Counted from the first letter of the stretch, positions 23,535 to 35,950 are shown. The stretch is 64,000 nucleotides of DNA from Citrus sinensis (GCF_022201045.2 NC_068557.1:28187501-28251500), one strand, 5' to 3'. Numbers and translations: made by a program. Notes: generated from the letters alone by a model not told the origin.

Positions 23535-23943
23535 TTATTTATATCCGCAATTGAAATAGCAAACGCATTGGTAACCCTCTTTAATTTTGCTCAAACAAAC
23601 GCCATTTCCATTCTTTTGTTGAAGGCAATGCTGTCTGCAAGTCAAGAGATTGCATCCTCGTGGGTCCATCACTATCATGCACCTTCCACTTTCCTCTGCT
23701 ATTTCTTCGCTACTCCCCAGCTCCCTCACTTCCACTGCTTAATTTTGGCTCTCACCAAGACCAAAAGGTTCTTTAATTAGAAACATATAACTAATATACT
23801 AAAAAAAAATCAAGAGGTAATGTGACCGTTGATCAATTAATGACTATACAGCATAGTCATTAATTAATAGGGCAACAGTACGTACCTGAGGATGCAACGA
23901 GAAGCATAGCAACGACATAATAGCTAAAGTAGTAAAGCTTCAT
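23535..23943 (-). CDS. Defensin-like cysteine-rich secreted peptide (LCR/DEFL type)
   Basis: Two exons, 23886-23943 and 23535-23734, joined through GT/AG with an intron at 23735-23885, give 85 aa. Exon 1 encodes a hydrophobic signal peptide (MKLYYFSYYVVAMLLVASS). The mature part has an acidic start followed by eight cysteines at 38, 47, 52, 56, 66, 76, 78 and 82, spaced C-x8-C-x4-C-x3-C-x9-C-x9-C-x1-C-x3-C. The CxxxC and CxC pairs, a glycine just before the second cysteine and a G-x-C at the fifth are the cysteine-stabilised alpha-beta signature of plant defensin-like proteins. The intron after the signal peptide is also the family's usual gene structure. A role in defence or pollen-pistil signalling is known for relatives; the role of this one is unknown. 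It could be missed by automatic annotation because exon 2 alone is only 66 codons. Confidence 0.85.
23835..23865. repeat. Perfect 13-bp inverted repeat in the DEFL intron
   Basis: AATTAATGACTAT and its exact complement ATAGTCATTAATT are separated by five bases, near the 5' end of the defensin-like gene's intron. It could fold into a hairpin or serve as a symmetric protein site. Confidence 0.85.
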
Positions 23944-24034
23944 ACGTCTTATATATTTCTCACACAACTCGCAAGAAATTTTATTCTTCAATGTAGGAGC
24001 TTAATTGCTTCATCTCCATTCTCCAAGTTGTTCT

Positions 24035-24044
24035 TATTATATAG
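24035..24044 (-). promoter_or_regulatory. Probable TATA box of the DEFL gene
   Basis: On the minus strand CTATATAATA lies about 95 bp upstream of the DEFL ATG. A second AT-rich run (AATATATAAG) at about 23950 is too close to the ATG to serve as the TATA box of this start. Confidence 0.4.
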
Positions 24045-24049
24045 GTGTG

Positions 24050-25590
24050 TCGAGACACGCTTTAATTAAACAAGAGCCGCGGTATCCATTAAATTAAGAA
24101 TTGTAGCATATTAATTGCAGCTGGTTTTCAATATACATGAATTGTTACAAATATATGGCATGGTAAGTGGGTGTTTTTTTTTTTTTTTTTTTGGCCCCTT
24201 TTCTTATGTAAATTATCAAAAAAAGTGGCCACCTACATTCTCCACTCTCTCTTCCTCAGTCCATCTCCCACATGTTGTTTTAGTATTTTAGAGGATTATA
24301 TATATATTACTACGACATGCATAAAATTATTTTCTGCTTTTATGATTTATACAATAAAAACTATGAATAAGATTCATAGTTTCACAAAAATAGCAAGTTG
24401 TATCATGTTAAAGCACAAAGGTAAAAGCGGTTTATTAGTGGAAGCATGCCAAAAGAATTAAAGTTGGGCTTTAATCAGTTGACGCTCCACTATGCATGAT
24501 TATTGGTTTTTTGCCTCTTACAACTTGCTTGTCATTTTGCCAACTTTTAAAAAATATAATACACACACACATGTATGTATAAAACTATAAATATTTTGCT
24601 TTAAAGATAAAATTGTACAAAGTCTAAATTGATATTTTAATCTCTTATTCATGTATTTATAAATACTTTTGTATATTTATGTATGTATTTGTAAATATTT
24701 TGTTTTTCGCTGGGCCCAAAAGATGATCCAACAAAAAGCCTACAAGGCAGCCTGCTATGTTTGGGTCTCCGTAAAAAGTTGAAATGTTAATTGGACTAGA
24801 TTTTACCAAATTTAAAACATTCCTTAGCGAGTTTAACGATTGGCACCCCTTCAAAAATCCCTCAAAACCCATTTTCTTCATTTATCCCATTAAGAAAATT
24901 AAAAAAAAAAAAAATTACCACCATCATTAGAGACAAAATAAACCTTAATTAAAATGTTTCTCAGGAACCCATCTTTTAGGCTTCCTTCTTGCTCAAGGCC
25001 CGTATCAAATTATTATTATTATTTTTTTTTTTGTGTTCCCGCTAAATCTTTTATCAAACATATAAAGTATGATATGAGACATTGGATTTATTTGAGTTTG
25101 AAGCTTTAACTCTTTTGATTTTGAACAGCAGTGTTATTAGCTGTTCAGATTTTCTAGAAATAAGTTTCTTAGTTGCTAAATAGTGGAAGGTTTCAATAAA
25201 CTTTCACATTTTTTTATAGCGGAAAAAAAATTCATGGAATAACGAATTATTTGTTAAGAAAATTACCGTGTGTGAGGATTTAATCAAATATATATACTTA
25301 TCATGTAATCCAATTATACTGAAGGCTAGATGTACAATATTCGAAGGGATTTTAAGAAGCACTTTGAGTGATGTCAATAGTTTAACTCTTCCTATATATT
25401 ATCTTTAAATACTTTTTTAAAAGTAAAATTTAATAGTAAAATGATTGATTTTAATTTATGGGTTAATATTTGATAAGTTAAGTTAGGTATATTTTAAAAA
25501 ATAAAATTAAAAAAAGGACGTTAAAAAGATTTTTTAAAGGATGTTAAAAGCTTCAGTCAAGGAAAAATGGAAGATGTAAAAGTAAACTAA
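24050..25590. other. AT-rich intergenic DNA
   Basis: About 1.5 kb with poly-T and poly-A runs (24174-24192, 24900-24915, 25020-25033) and short (TA)/(CA) repeats. No coding homology or structured RNA was recognised. Confidence 0.5.
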
Positions 25591-25845
25591 CGAGTAAGAG
25601 GCGGTGTGGCTGAGCGGGAAAAGCTGGTTATGATTTGATTTGGCGAGGTGAAAGGGGTAGTCAACACCCAAGCGGGCTTTCACATCACATCAACAGCAGA
25701 CTGAGACACACACACAAACCCTACAGAATTGCGGAATTTCTCATTTTTGTTTTGATTGAAGATAAAAAGAGCTCGTTCTGTGTTTGGTTTATTTCCATTA
25801 ATGGGGTAGGGTACTTCCGGGAACAGATCCAGTGGAGACGGGGCG

Positions 25846-25919
25846 GGGCCTGTAGCTCAGAGGATTAGAGCACGTGGCTACGAACCACGGTGTCGGGGGT
25901 TCGAATCCCTCCTCGCCCA
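25846..25919 (+). tRNA. trnR-ACG: Plastid-type tRNA-Arg(ACG) in nuclear DNA
   Basis: The 74-nt sequence runs from GGGCCTGTAGCTCAGAGGAT to CTCCTCGCCCA. It has the A box region TAGCTCAGAGGATTAGAGC, an anticodon arm GTGGCTACGAACCAC with anticodon ACG, and a T arm with GGGTTCGAATCCC. I see no difference from the standard plastid gene. As a nuclear copy it is probably not needed, though tRNA sequences carry internal pol III promoters and could in principle be transcribed. Confidence 0.9.
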
Positions 25920-26110
25920 CAACCGGCCCAAAAGGGAAGGGCCCTTCCCTCTGGGGGTAGGCTACGACACTAGTTCTATTCAAACTGTTAACTGTGATTC
26001 ACATTTTCTGCCAGACTTCAGGTTCCCTCTCTGTTCTAAAAGCAAAAAAGACAAGTCTCTTTAACCATTACTAAGGGACTTTACCAGCCGCAACGGCAGG
26101 GAACTATGAC

Positions 26111-26166
26111 GAGTACGTTCGCAAGAATGAAACTCAAAAAAATTGACGGGGGCCCGCACAAGCGGT
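26111..26166 (+). rRNA. Fragment of plastid 16S rRNA
   Basis: GAGTACGTTCGCAAGAATGA, then AACTCAA and ATTGACGGGGGCCCGCACAA matches the highly conserved region around position 900 of plastid 16S rRNA. Two G positions in the usual CAAAGGAATTG are A here (CAAAAAAATTG). That fits G-to-A decay of methylated inserted organelle DNA. It is a non-functional fragment of about 56 nt. Confidence 0.85.
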
Positions 26167-26340
26167 CATCGGGGCCCGGTTCAAAAACAGTTGGAGACTG
26201 GTCATAAAACGCCCGGAATTGCCATTCTGGGCGGAGCTGGGATGGGCCAAAGCCCTGGGATAGGTCGTTCTTGTAGAGTCATTTTTTTAGTATTCTTTCC
26301 CTATCCATTACTGTTGAGAGGTAACGAAGAGGACATATAG

Positions 26341-28127
26341 GCTAAAGAGAGGTTAGTACTAGTTAGTGTTAGAGAGCTTGCTGGATGAGAGCAGAGCAGA
26401 CTGGATTGAGTTTCACTTCCATACTCTAGTTTACATAGGGCGAATGGCTGGTTTAGTTCAGAACTTCAGATTGAGATACTCCCAAGCTCCACCAGCAAGC
26501 AACACCAGAGTGAATCCTAACCTTTCGTATAAAAATTGATATAGAATCTTTTGTGTTCATAATATATATGGTCTCGAGCTTATCCAAAGATGTTTTAAGG
26601 CATAGTTCAAGCAGCAGACGAATCAAATAAGGAAAGGGTTCTTCGATCACTTACTGTCTTAATTGGTAATTAAAGATTCCTTGTTTTTCAAAAAAATCTT
26701 TTATTTCATTCTTAAGAAATAGAGATGTTCCGTGATATTGAAGAACGGGTCTTAAATTACACACACAAAACGTACGGACTGCAAAATAGCATTGCCCTAG
26801 GTCAATTGTGTGTTTAGTATTTACACAGGCTGGATTCTGGAAACTAAAACTATTACAAGATATTGGGCCAGTAGCTATGGTGGATTGATGAACACTAAAA
26901 TTGTGTGTTTAGTATACCTGTGAAAGGTCATAAGTATTTTTCATTTTAAAAGGACTTCTTAAAGTTTATAGGAGTGTTTAATTAAAAAAAGAGTTGAGTT
27001 TTTGAGTTCTTCAAAAATTATTTTGTCTTTTCTTTTTTTCAAAACTCTAAAATTTAGAATTTTGGAAGTACAAGCAAAATAATAAATTTCTTTTTTATTT
27101 TTTATATAATATTCAAAATGTCCTTACATAATTTTATTAATTCCACAACTATCCTTTTATATGATAGAAAATTAAAATCGATTTTTTTTATTCGATCTAT
27201 TACACCCTAAAGACTTGTTTATTGAATTTGAACACCAAAGATGTACATAATTTTCATATAAAAATGATCTCTTGAGTGCATTTTATGGAAATTTAGATGA
27301 TTATAAAGATAGTTGTTTTGAATATCTTTTTTTTGGTAATTTAATAACTTAAAAACACTTTTGGTATTGTAAAACCAAAGAACCTAATGATTCAAAAGAG
27401 TTTTTTTTTTATTTGATCAAAAACTCTACTAGAAAAAGTTCTTTTTATAAGAACTCAACTCTCATAACCTCTATTCAATTAGCTCAACCAAAATGAATCT
27501 AATTCGAGCGCTTGTGAAAGTTCTTTTATCTTTTTATTAAAAATGTGATAAAGAGATGGACTTACTAGATTTTGTCATAAATGTAAATATTTAAGTTAGT
27601 GTGAATCCCAAACTAGTGTAGTTTGTAATCATTGAAAAGGGTTACAAGTTTGTTAAGTTACAAAATAATATAATTTACATCAATTTAAGAGTTGTTCAAA
27701 TAACCCAAATAAAAAATAATTATCAAATACTTTTGAGTTAGTAAAGACAACACTTAAATTGACCTAAATTACATTATAAAGTTAAAATAATTATTATTAA
27801 AGCCACCAGTGAAAGCACTACCAGCTAGCATAGCATCATTAGCATGGGAATGGGAATCTTATGTGAGGTGAAAAATGCACAATTCACAAGGGGACAAAAA
27901 GGTAGTATTACTTGAACAAAAGAACAAAAGAACAAAAGGAATATTCCCTACCTAAACACAAAGATTTGGAATAACTCAATAAGCTAATTACAACTCCAAA
28001 ATTCCAATCTGATCACATTAATTTGTTCCCTAATCAAGGCTTAATCATTTAGCCTTTTTCATTTAAGTGGAAAAAGCATGGAAATAAACGCCCATTCAGC
28101 TTTGTGGGCAAGTCTACCGACCCAACA
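26341..28127. other. AT-rich intergenic, possible degenerate MITE
   Basis: No gene recognised. At about 26962-27480 both ends carry related inverted sequence (GAGTTGAGTTTTTGAGTTCT on the left, AAGAACTCAACTCTCATAAC on the right), suggesting an old fold-back element of about 0.5 kb. Target duplications are not clear. Confidence 0.35.
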
Positions 28128-29711
28128 TCAGCTTCTCAAGTACAAAAGTAGTAAGATTGCGGCAACTTTCCACCAGATTAAGCTTGTTGTTCGCTTGAAG
28201 AATGTAGGTGCTGAAGAGCTTACTGATCTGAAAACAGCGAAGAATTACATACTCGTTAGTCATCAACATACATACACACACATAATTGATTATGTGTGTG
28301 TATGTATACCAGTGTGAGTGCGCATAGAAGCACAAAGCACAAAAGTATATATATGTAGGTGATGAATCATGAGATCAAACACATACCCAGGGGCTGCATA
28401 GACACATTTGTTGTAACCTACAATTATAAGCAATTAAAGTAAATCCATTCAGTAATTAGTTCTCTGTTCAACTTTGATCGGTAAACATGACATGCAATAG
28501 CAGAACTGCAGGTGTACATTTCATTTCATCTAAATTTAGCACATATTGCATAGATACTAATTTCATTCTAACTACACACGCACATAAACTCTTGTTCTGT
28601 TTTAGTCAATCACCAAGCGCAATGTAAAATTTAACAAATATTAGCGTATAATCTGTATTTAAAATCGGAAACAACAGTTGTGCTTACAATTTGAAACCAA
28701 GTTAAAAGGTTATAAACTGATCACTTACTCGGGTTGTGTTTTGTTACAGCAGCAGTTCCTCCAAAATTACAAGCGATGTCCGAGTTACCGTTCTGTTGAT
28801 AGTAGTTGTTGAATGCATAGGAGGCGTGAGACACGAGTGTGTCGGGTTCATAACAGAGACCGCCGTCTTGGATGGCTTTGCAGTCGGCCTTTCCCAAACC
28901 ACAGGCCCAGTCTAATGCGTTTTGTAAGTCAATCTGAGAGGCCCCAGCAAGAGCCACACACCATGTTGTTCCATCAAGGAAAGTTGTGTTGCCTTCCGGT
29001 GGAGACAGAAACGAAACTGGAACTGCTGTTTCTGCCTTCTCCTCCATTGTTGAAGCTAATGATGGGTAAAAGAAAACAACATTAATATTAACCAATAAAA
29101 GAAATGATTTCACTATCATGTTCATCTCAAAACATAATGTTTTTATTTTGAGCAATGCAGAAGAAGCAACAACAATTCGAGCAATCATTCATTCATGATC
29201 ACTTTAACTAAATGAAAATCAGAACCAACACAAAATTAATATTGAAATTACGAAAGTTATCAGTAAACTTCAACTAGACAGCCTTCCCCATTAAAATTTT
29301 TCCTTTTTTCTTTCCCCCAACAAGAATTCTACTGCAAGGATCACGAAAAGGAATTAAGTAACGACCCATAAAAAAGTGTCTACATATTGTATCAACAATT
29401 ATAAAATATAAATAAGATAATGAATCCGGACCTTCGTCATCACGATAAACTATGCAATAACAATCTTTCTAACCGTCATATATCGATGCTTAGAGACATT
29501 TTCGAGGTGCCAAAGATACTAACAGTGCAATAAAATTGTTATGTGCAATAAAATAGTTATGTGCACCGTATAGCATCAACCAAGATGCATTGGAGAAGCA
29601 AAGTTTGTCCGCCTCTGCTCCTATTTCCTTTTTTCTTTAATTTGTCTCTTAAATGTGTATTCCTGTAAGTTACTTGCTTCTCTCCATCTCATTTCCAATT
29701 AAAATAAATAA

Positions 29712-29769
<58 letters not shown>

Positions 29770-30487
29770 CGTAATTAGTATTCTCTCCTTGCTTGTCAAG
29801 ATTTTTTTTTTTTTTTTAATTTGGTACCACTGGGGTATGAAGAAGCACATAAAATAAAATTGAAAATAAAAATTACAGAAACTTTTTAGCAATTTAATAA
29901 TGATGAATAATATAAAATCCCCACAAATTAGGATTGTAAAAGGTAATTATTTTAAACCGAGATGAATTTTCTAACAATCAAAAAGGTTCAAAAGATATAA
30001 AATTATTTTTAATCCCCACATATTAAAAATGCATCCGGGGTCAAAAGATTTGCCCACTCGGTCCTGCTTCAAAGTAAAAACTCATTACTAACAGCAGATC
30101 CTTTCATTTTCCTTCCTTCCACTTATACTGAAAAAAATACACTTTCATGAGTTCAAAAATAAACAAGAAAAAAAAAAAAAAGAGGCAGAGATTAAGACAA
30201 GGCCTAACTTTTCATTGAAACAAATACAAAACGTTTGACTCTCTAGACTTTAAATCAAAACTTCAAAATAAAAAAAAATAAAAATTTCATTTTTTTTTAC
30301 CATTTTAAGTGTTTTTTTTTTTTTCCTTTCATAGAGTCGTTTAAGATTTTTCAGCAAGAAAACTAAGAACAATGCAAACGCTGAAGAGTTATTCATAACA
30401 AGAAGAAAGAAAGGAGAACATACCCAGATAGCAATATTGCACCAATAGTATTAAAATGAACTGCAAAATCCAAGTCTCTTTTACCAT
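28128..30487 (-). CDS. X8-domain GPI-anchored protein, plasmodesmata callose-binding-like
   Basis: Four coding exons, 30424-30487, 28729-29055, 28387-28417 and 28128-28227, all GT/AG and in phase, give 173 aa. Residues 1-22 form a signal peptide. An X8/CBM43 domain spans about 52-137, with TTWCVALAGAS at its start, cysteines at 54, 73, 80, 89, 117 and 135, and the conserved NFGGTAAVTKHNPSYNKCVY end. A short serine-rich linker leads to a hydrophobic C-terminal tail (SLIWWKVAAILLLLYLRS), as expected for a GPI-attachment signal. The X8 domain binds beta-1,3-glucan, and PDCB-type relatives sit at the necks of plasmodesmata and promote callose build-up. This entry has no glycosidase domain despite common names such as glucan endo-1,3-beta-glucosidase-like. 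Whether it is a PDCB orthologue or another short X8 protein cannot be decided from sequence alone. Confidence 0.9.
28268..28307. repeat. Perfect 19-bp inverted repeat in intron 3 of the X8 gene
   Basis: The arms at 28268-28286 (ATACATACACACACATAAT) and 28289-28307 are exactly complementary, separated by only two bases. The transcript would form a long tight hairpin about 40 nt upstream of the intron's 3' splice site. Confidence 0.9.
29716..29769. repeat. (TA)n microsatellite
   Basis: An uninterrupted TA run of about 27 units, in intron 1 of the X8-domain gene. The apparent frame of repeated Tyr-Ile codons over it is an artefact. Confidence 0.97.
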
Positions 30488-33400
30488 TGTCGAATGTTGT
30501 TGATGCCTGTTAAAGAAAGGGAAAAAAGAAAAGAAAACACCAGCACCAGCCCTGTGTATGTTCTTTAGTTACTTAAAGAAAGAACAATATTTAAGAGAGA
30601 GCAAAATGGGGACTTATTATACAAATGGAGGAGAGAGTTGCGGAGGAATCATCAGTTTCTTCAAAGGAAATTTTCTTCTTTTTCTCTTTTCTTGCTGTCT
30701 GTATCTATATGCTGTATTGGACTGCACATAGACAGTGTGACAGATACTTGAGCAGCTAAGTGGTACCTTTGACAGAACTTTGATTACTCTCTCTACATAT
30801 ATATATATATAATTGGTGAATTCTTTAATATTATTATTATTATCCTGAAGATTTCTTATTATTAGATTTCTTATTTTGTCCCAGAAAAAATAATAATAAT
30901 AATATTGATACCATAACCATATTAAAACATAATCATGATGAATAGAATAGAATATAATAAATAAATTACCGGATTAATAAGCTGCTCGATCGCGTGCTTG
31001 TGAACATAAATGGACAAAAAAAAAAAAAAAAAAAAACTTGTGTGCTGTGACATTCAAGTTTTGATCTACACATGGACATGGTTAATATTTATTTATTTAT
31101 TTTTATTGATTGAGTGATTCTGTCACGTTTAGTTTATATTAAAATTTAAGAAGGAAATCATAATTCCATAAATTTATGTCACACGTTCAGTTGCTTATTT
31201 TATTATCGATGACATTCTAGTTGCAGCAACAACAATAATGATAACAGTATAAAATAAAATAAAAAGCAATAAATAATAAGATATTGAGTCACGTTTTCTG
31301 ATAAAAAAAAAATAAATTATTGTCTCGCATTCAAGATTTGATCTACGCATGGTCAGTCTTCATTTCTTTTGTTTTTTTTATTCTTAATAAATGATTCTCA
31401 CATTTGTGGGCATTAAAGTTTAATAAGAGAATTTATGTTGCAACCGTGATAAAATATAAAAGAGCAATAAATCAAAATTGGCTTCTCTTTGTGGCCCGCT
31501 TTGACAATAATTTTCTGGTGATACATGAATGGTCTTAGTGACGACGGTTCACAAGTTTACAAATATTTACAGCATATAATAAAACGTAAATCCATCATTC
31601 AAGTTATATTTTAATTACCAGCGTAACGTTTAATCTTCGTGTTAATAATCTATAATGGATGTTATTAATAAGACATCAGGCGTTACCAAAAAAATATAAT
31701 TACCTTTGAATTGAAGGGTCTTCAACCAATGAAATACTTGGTTGTGTTCTTTTAAAATGCTTATAAATGGAAAAAAAATAATTAAAAAAATATATATTTG
31801 AAATATCTTTGTAATAAAGACTTATTAAGGAGGAACATTCATCACGAACTATATTTATTTTATGCTTATTGATTCTTCTAGTTGAACATATTTGAACAGC
31901 GTTTATGTATTTCTCAAAAATCATTTTTGTGTATTGGATTATTGGAAGGATTTTCAGAAATCATGAAAATATAAAAAGATTAAAAGGGGCATTTAGCAAT
32001 ATTGAGATTGTGGGCCTTAAGCCCATGTTATGCCCAAACTCATCCAAACATATGATTCCCAAACCCTCTTCAGGCCCAACAAATCCTCATCCAGTATACA
32101 AACCGTTTTCGCCTACCTTAACTTTGATTCATGAGCCCATATTTAAAATACATACTTAGGGAGGAAAAACAAAAAATAGTCAAAGATTAATCTAACAATA
32201 TTTTTTTTTTTCTAACAGAATGAAATTTCATTAAGATCACTACAAATTATTATTCTGTTACGACATGCACTTAAAGACTTTATTATAGCATCAATTTGAT
32301 TAAATCATTATATTTTGATACTGAAAATCAGGGAGAAAACTAAGTGCACTTAGAAAAGGAAAAAAAAATATTTCGAGTTAATTCAAAATCAATATTCTAC
32401 TTTATATATTTACCGGCTGTCAACACAAAGCAAGTGTTACAAGAGGCCCCGTGGTGAAACCAATCCAAGGATATGTCACGTGTCACTCCTCACTGGACGC
32501 TAGCTCGAATCGTGCTGCAATGAATCTCTTTCACAAATTTGCTTGCCTTTCGGCAATCACTTCTAATTTAACAACTAACAAGTAGCTAAAAGTACCAAAA
32601 TTAAGCCCCGGTGTGCAAGCCAAGCATCCGACCACCAACTCTTGAGTACTTTTTCTGCTACTTCTTTATTAACGTCCCTTAAATTTATTAGCCATGTGGT
32701 CTTAATTAATTGCTGTCAATTTTTGCTCCTTTCATTCTCATAGTCCTAATTAATTAGTAGAGATGTCTCTGTTTAATTGAGTTTAACTTTCCATTCACTC
32801 CTCCACAAATTTCTTTTGTTTCATTTCCTGAAAAGTTTTACGTACACACTTATCACGTTCCAACATCTTATTGTTTCTTAATTCAAGATTACTGGACTGG
32901 AATAAACTGAAAATTATGCACATGCATCAATATCGAATTGGATCGAGTTTACTGAATACCCATGAATTTCAAAAATTATTATTATGGAATTCGTTCAAAG
33001 ATTGTGCATTTCAGTTGTTTTCAAATCGGACCCAAACTGTAAATTTATCAGTACAATATTATTGAGATTCTTTGACAAATGCAGATATTATGACGTTGCC
33101 ATGTTGGATTAATGCTGTTAAGACATTGTTTAAAAAGATTTGATTTGCATGTCTCTTTGCTTCCAGATGTGAATATTTTCATCAATAATCTCAGTGATTC
33201 TCTTATTTGTCCCAGAAATCTCAGTCAAAGCTGTTCTTATTTATTTTTTTTTTTAAGGGCAAAAAAAAAAAAAAAAAAAAAGGACATTAAGATGGTTTTA
33301 TAAAACAATTACCCATTTGGCTTTTTATATATATGGCTTCTAATTAAAAGAAATCTCGATTGAGTTTGCTTTTTCATTCTCTTTCTATTGCCTTAGGGCT

Positions 33401-35950
33401 TACTCAATCTTTCCATAAAAAGAAAATTCGTGCAACATGCAGCAACAAAATCCCATGTCATATAAAACAAAACAAAATACAAAAAATCCTACAAATTAGG
33501 AGCCAGCTGCCAGCGGTTCAAGTAAAATTTAAGAGGAAATAAGCTTTTTTAAGATTTAAATATGCTTTTGTTGATACGATCACGTTGTTAATTGCCAAGG
33601 TTTAATTTGCCCAGTTGATTTTAGGTTACCCTACGTACGTATCTCTTTGGCTTTACCCATATAATTACTTTTAAAAAAAAAGTGTATGTATCACAATTTA
33701 ACGTAATCATTCTATTAATATAATCAATGTGACTTAAGAATTAAGATAAATATATATTTCTTGATAGAGCCAAAAGAAAGAGTTTTGGCAACAGCGCTCG
33801 AGGAAAATCACAAGGCATCCAACATCCTCTTCTTCTCCTTCTTCTTCTTTTTGAAAATATGTACTGTAGAGTCATTCAAAATGCTTTTATGTTTATTTAA
33901 CTGTACGTAATTGATCCTTTTTTGGGGGGAAAAAAACTAATTAAAATAACAAAAAGGTTCTCTAAATGATAAAAAAAATGAAGTCAAAGTATCTTCTTAA
34001 GAGCGTTAATTCGATCCTATAAGTAATTTCATTAAAAAAAAATTTAAATATTTCTAAAAATTTGTGTATAGAATTATAGTGTCCAATTGATATATTTTGA
34101 GAACTTTAATATCGTTATAATTTTCAAGTCTCTTTATTTCACGTAATGATTCATAGTTATACAATGTAATTTTAAAACATTCAATAAAACATTCAAAAAC
34201 CATTTAAAAAAAAAAGTGAGAGGGACTGTATCAATATAATTTTTTTTTTTTTCATTTTGTCAGTGTGCCTGTTAGATTTTTTTTTTAATTTAATTTTTTA
34301 AATAGTACCAAACCCATCACAAATTTTGACTTGCCCGACTAACGATAATTATAAGGTAAAATTTAAATCAATTTGATGGTGGGACAGAATCCAGCAGTTA
34401 GATGTGCAGCCACTAATATTATCGTAACTATAAGATCAGGCAGACATAGAAACAATCTAAACAGCTTGTGCTACCAAGAAAGAGGAACTCGGATTCCTTA
34501 TTTTTTTGAATTTTTGATTCCCCATAATTTTTCTATTTTGGGGTTTATTTGATACAGTTACTTTGTTTTTATTTTATCGAAGTTTGTTGACTTTTTGTAG
34601 CGATATTAATTTAATTCAGTACAAGTTTGTAAATACTATAATGGCCAACGTTAAATTATTTAATGGCATGAGTTTAAACTAACACGGCTTTAATTTAAAT
34701 TTATCTAAGTTTTGAGGATTTTGTCTAAATGACATATTTTGTCACGTTGTCGGCCTAACAACCCAGCGGGAATATGGCGGGTTGTTTTGATCTCGTGCAT
34801 CTTTCTTACGATACTTCCTTGGAATTATCATATTTTTTCCATTATTTTTGGGTTAATTGCTTAATTATATGTTAAATAATTGCAACGATATTTCTCTTAC
34901 TCTTGCTCCCAATCATATGTTTGTTTTGTGATTATACACTATAATTTAGACTAGAAGTGAGGAGCAATTGTGACTGCTAATATATAGATGAGTGATACTA
35001 TTCATATTAATGTTATGGTGCACTTAATTATTACATAAATATTGTTCAGTTAATTTAAAATTTCAATATGGTTTTGTGTCGAGAGGAATGCTTTAAAAAA
35101 AAAAATAAAAAAATAGTGTCTCATTGTACTAGTAATAAAATGTGGTCCCAGAAGATAGAATTTTCAACGTCGACAGTAACACATTTAGTCCACAATTATT
35201 GTTGACAACAACGATTGATCTACATTATTGTCATTAATTCGATAGATATTTAATAAAAGAGAAATACGACACAAAAAAAAACACAAAGACACCGAACTAG
35301 GCTTTGGCCCACAAGATATATCCCCAAATGGGATTACCAAATTTGCAGCTTCTTGTTAGCATGTGCCTTCGTGATTAACCATATGTTTAATCACCTAAAT
35401 TTATGGTTTAGAATTTTGGGCCCTAATCTTCTCTCTCTCTCTCTCTCTCTCTTTAATTTTTTTGATTTTCTGGTCTAATATGATTGATTTGGCTAGTAGA
35501 ATTATTGGCCTTAGGTTCAGTAGCAATACCAACATGACATGATTGATGGTTTATTTCTATATAGCTTATAAGCTACTTTGTCTCCAACTTCATTTATACC
35601 ACATTCTTTTTGGTGCTGAAATATGATTGCCGCCACAAGATTTTATGATTATTTTTGTATTTTTCATTTGATATTTAAAATTAATATAGAAATGTAGTTT
35701 AGATGTGATTAACACATCTTCTCATGTCGCCCCATTCGTCGGAGTAAGGAGAATTGAATCGTGGTTTGTGTCTAAACACGGTCGAGCAATTATTGTGTAT
35801 TTAATTTTATAGCTAATTTAACTATTAATTTTAATTACTGCTGCGGTTATCGTTCTAAAATCAAGTAGATTTAGAATGAAAATTCAACATAAATCATACT
35901 TAACAAAATTGAAATAGTAAATTATTAAATATCACATTGAAGTATCAACA
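30488..35950. other. Long AT-rich intergenic region
   Basis: No gene found in about 5.5 kb. It holds homopolymer runs (31018-31036, 33262-33281), a diverged tandem duplication (31045-31475) and a (CT)n run at 35431-35452. The start is the promoter of the X8 gene, where I see no clear TATA placement. Confidence 0.5.
31045..31475. repeat. Diverged tandem duplication, about 280 bp period
   Basis: CATTCAAGTTTTGATCTACA at about 31051 recurs as CATTCAAGATTTGATCTACG at about 31330. The following segments also correspond, including a repeated TAAAAT/GCAATAAAT stretch near 31245 and 31450. Both units are AT-rich and heavily diverged. Confidence 0.55.

Larger units (their letters stand above)
25600..26340. 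other. Organelle-DNA mosaic inserted in the nucleus (NUPT/NUMT-like)
   Basis: The block is far more GC-rich than its flanks. It contains plastid trnR-ACG with its native downstream spacer (CAACCGGCCCAAAAGGGAAG) and, 190 bp further, a piece of plastid 16S rRNA. In the plastid genome these lie several kilobases apart, in the rRNA operon region. Between and around them is other high-GC sequence (for example CAACACCCAAGCGGGCTTTC and GCGGAGCTGGGATGGGCC) that looks organellar but that I cannot place. The block therefore looks like several organelle fragments joined together before or at insertion. Confidence 0.8.

Noticed and set aside
25845-25925. A functional nuclear tRNA-Arg gene
   Set aside because: The sequence is the plastid trnR-ACG with plastid flanking spacer, so it is inserted organelle DNA rather than a native nuclear tRNA gene.
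28729-29188. Reading the X8 gene as starting at the ATG near 29188 in one exon
   Set aside because: A 3' splice site at 29056 joins in phase to an upstream exon at 30424-30487 that encodes a proper signal peptide, giving the normal family structure.
29689-29892. A frame of repeated Tyr-Ile residues
   Set aside because: It is a translation of the (TA)n microsatellite in the X8 gene's intron.
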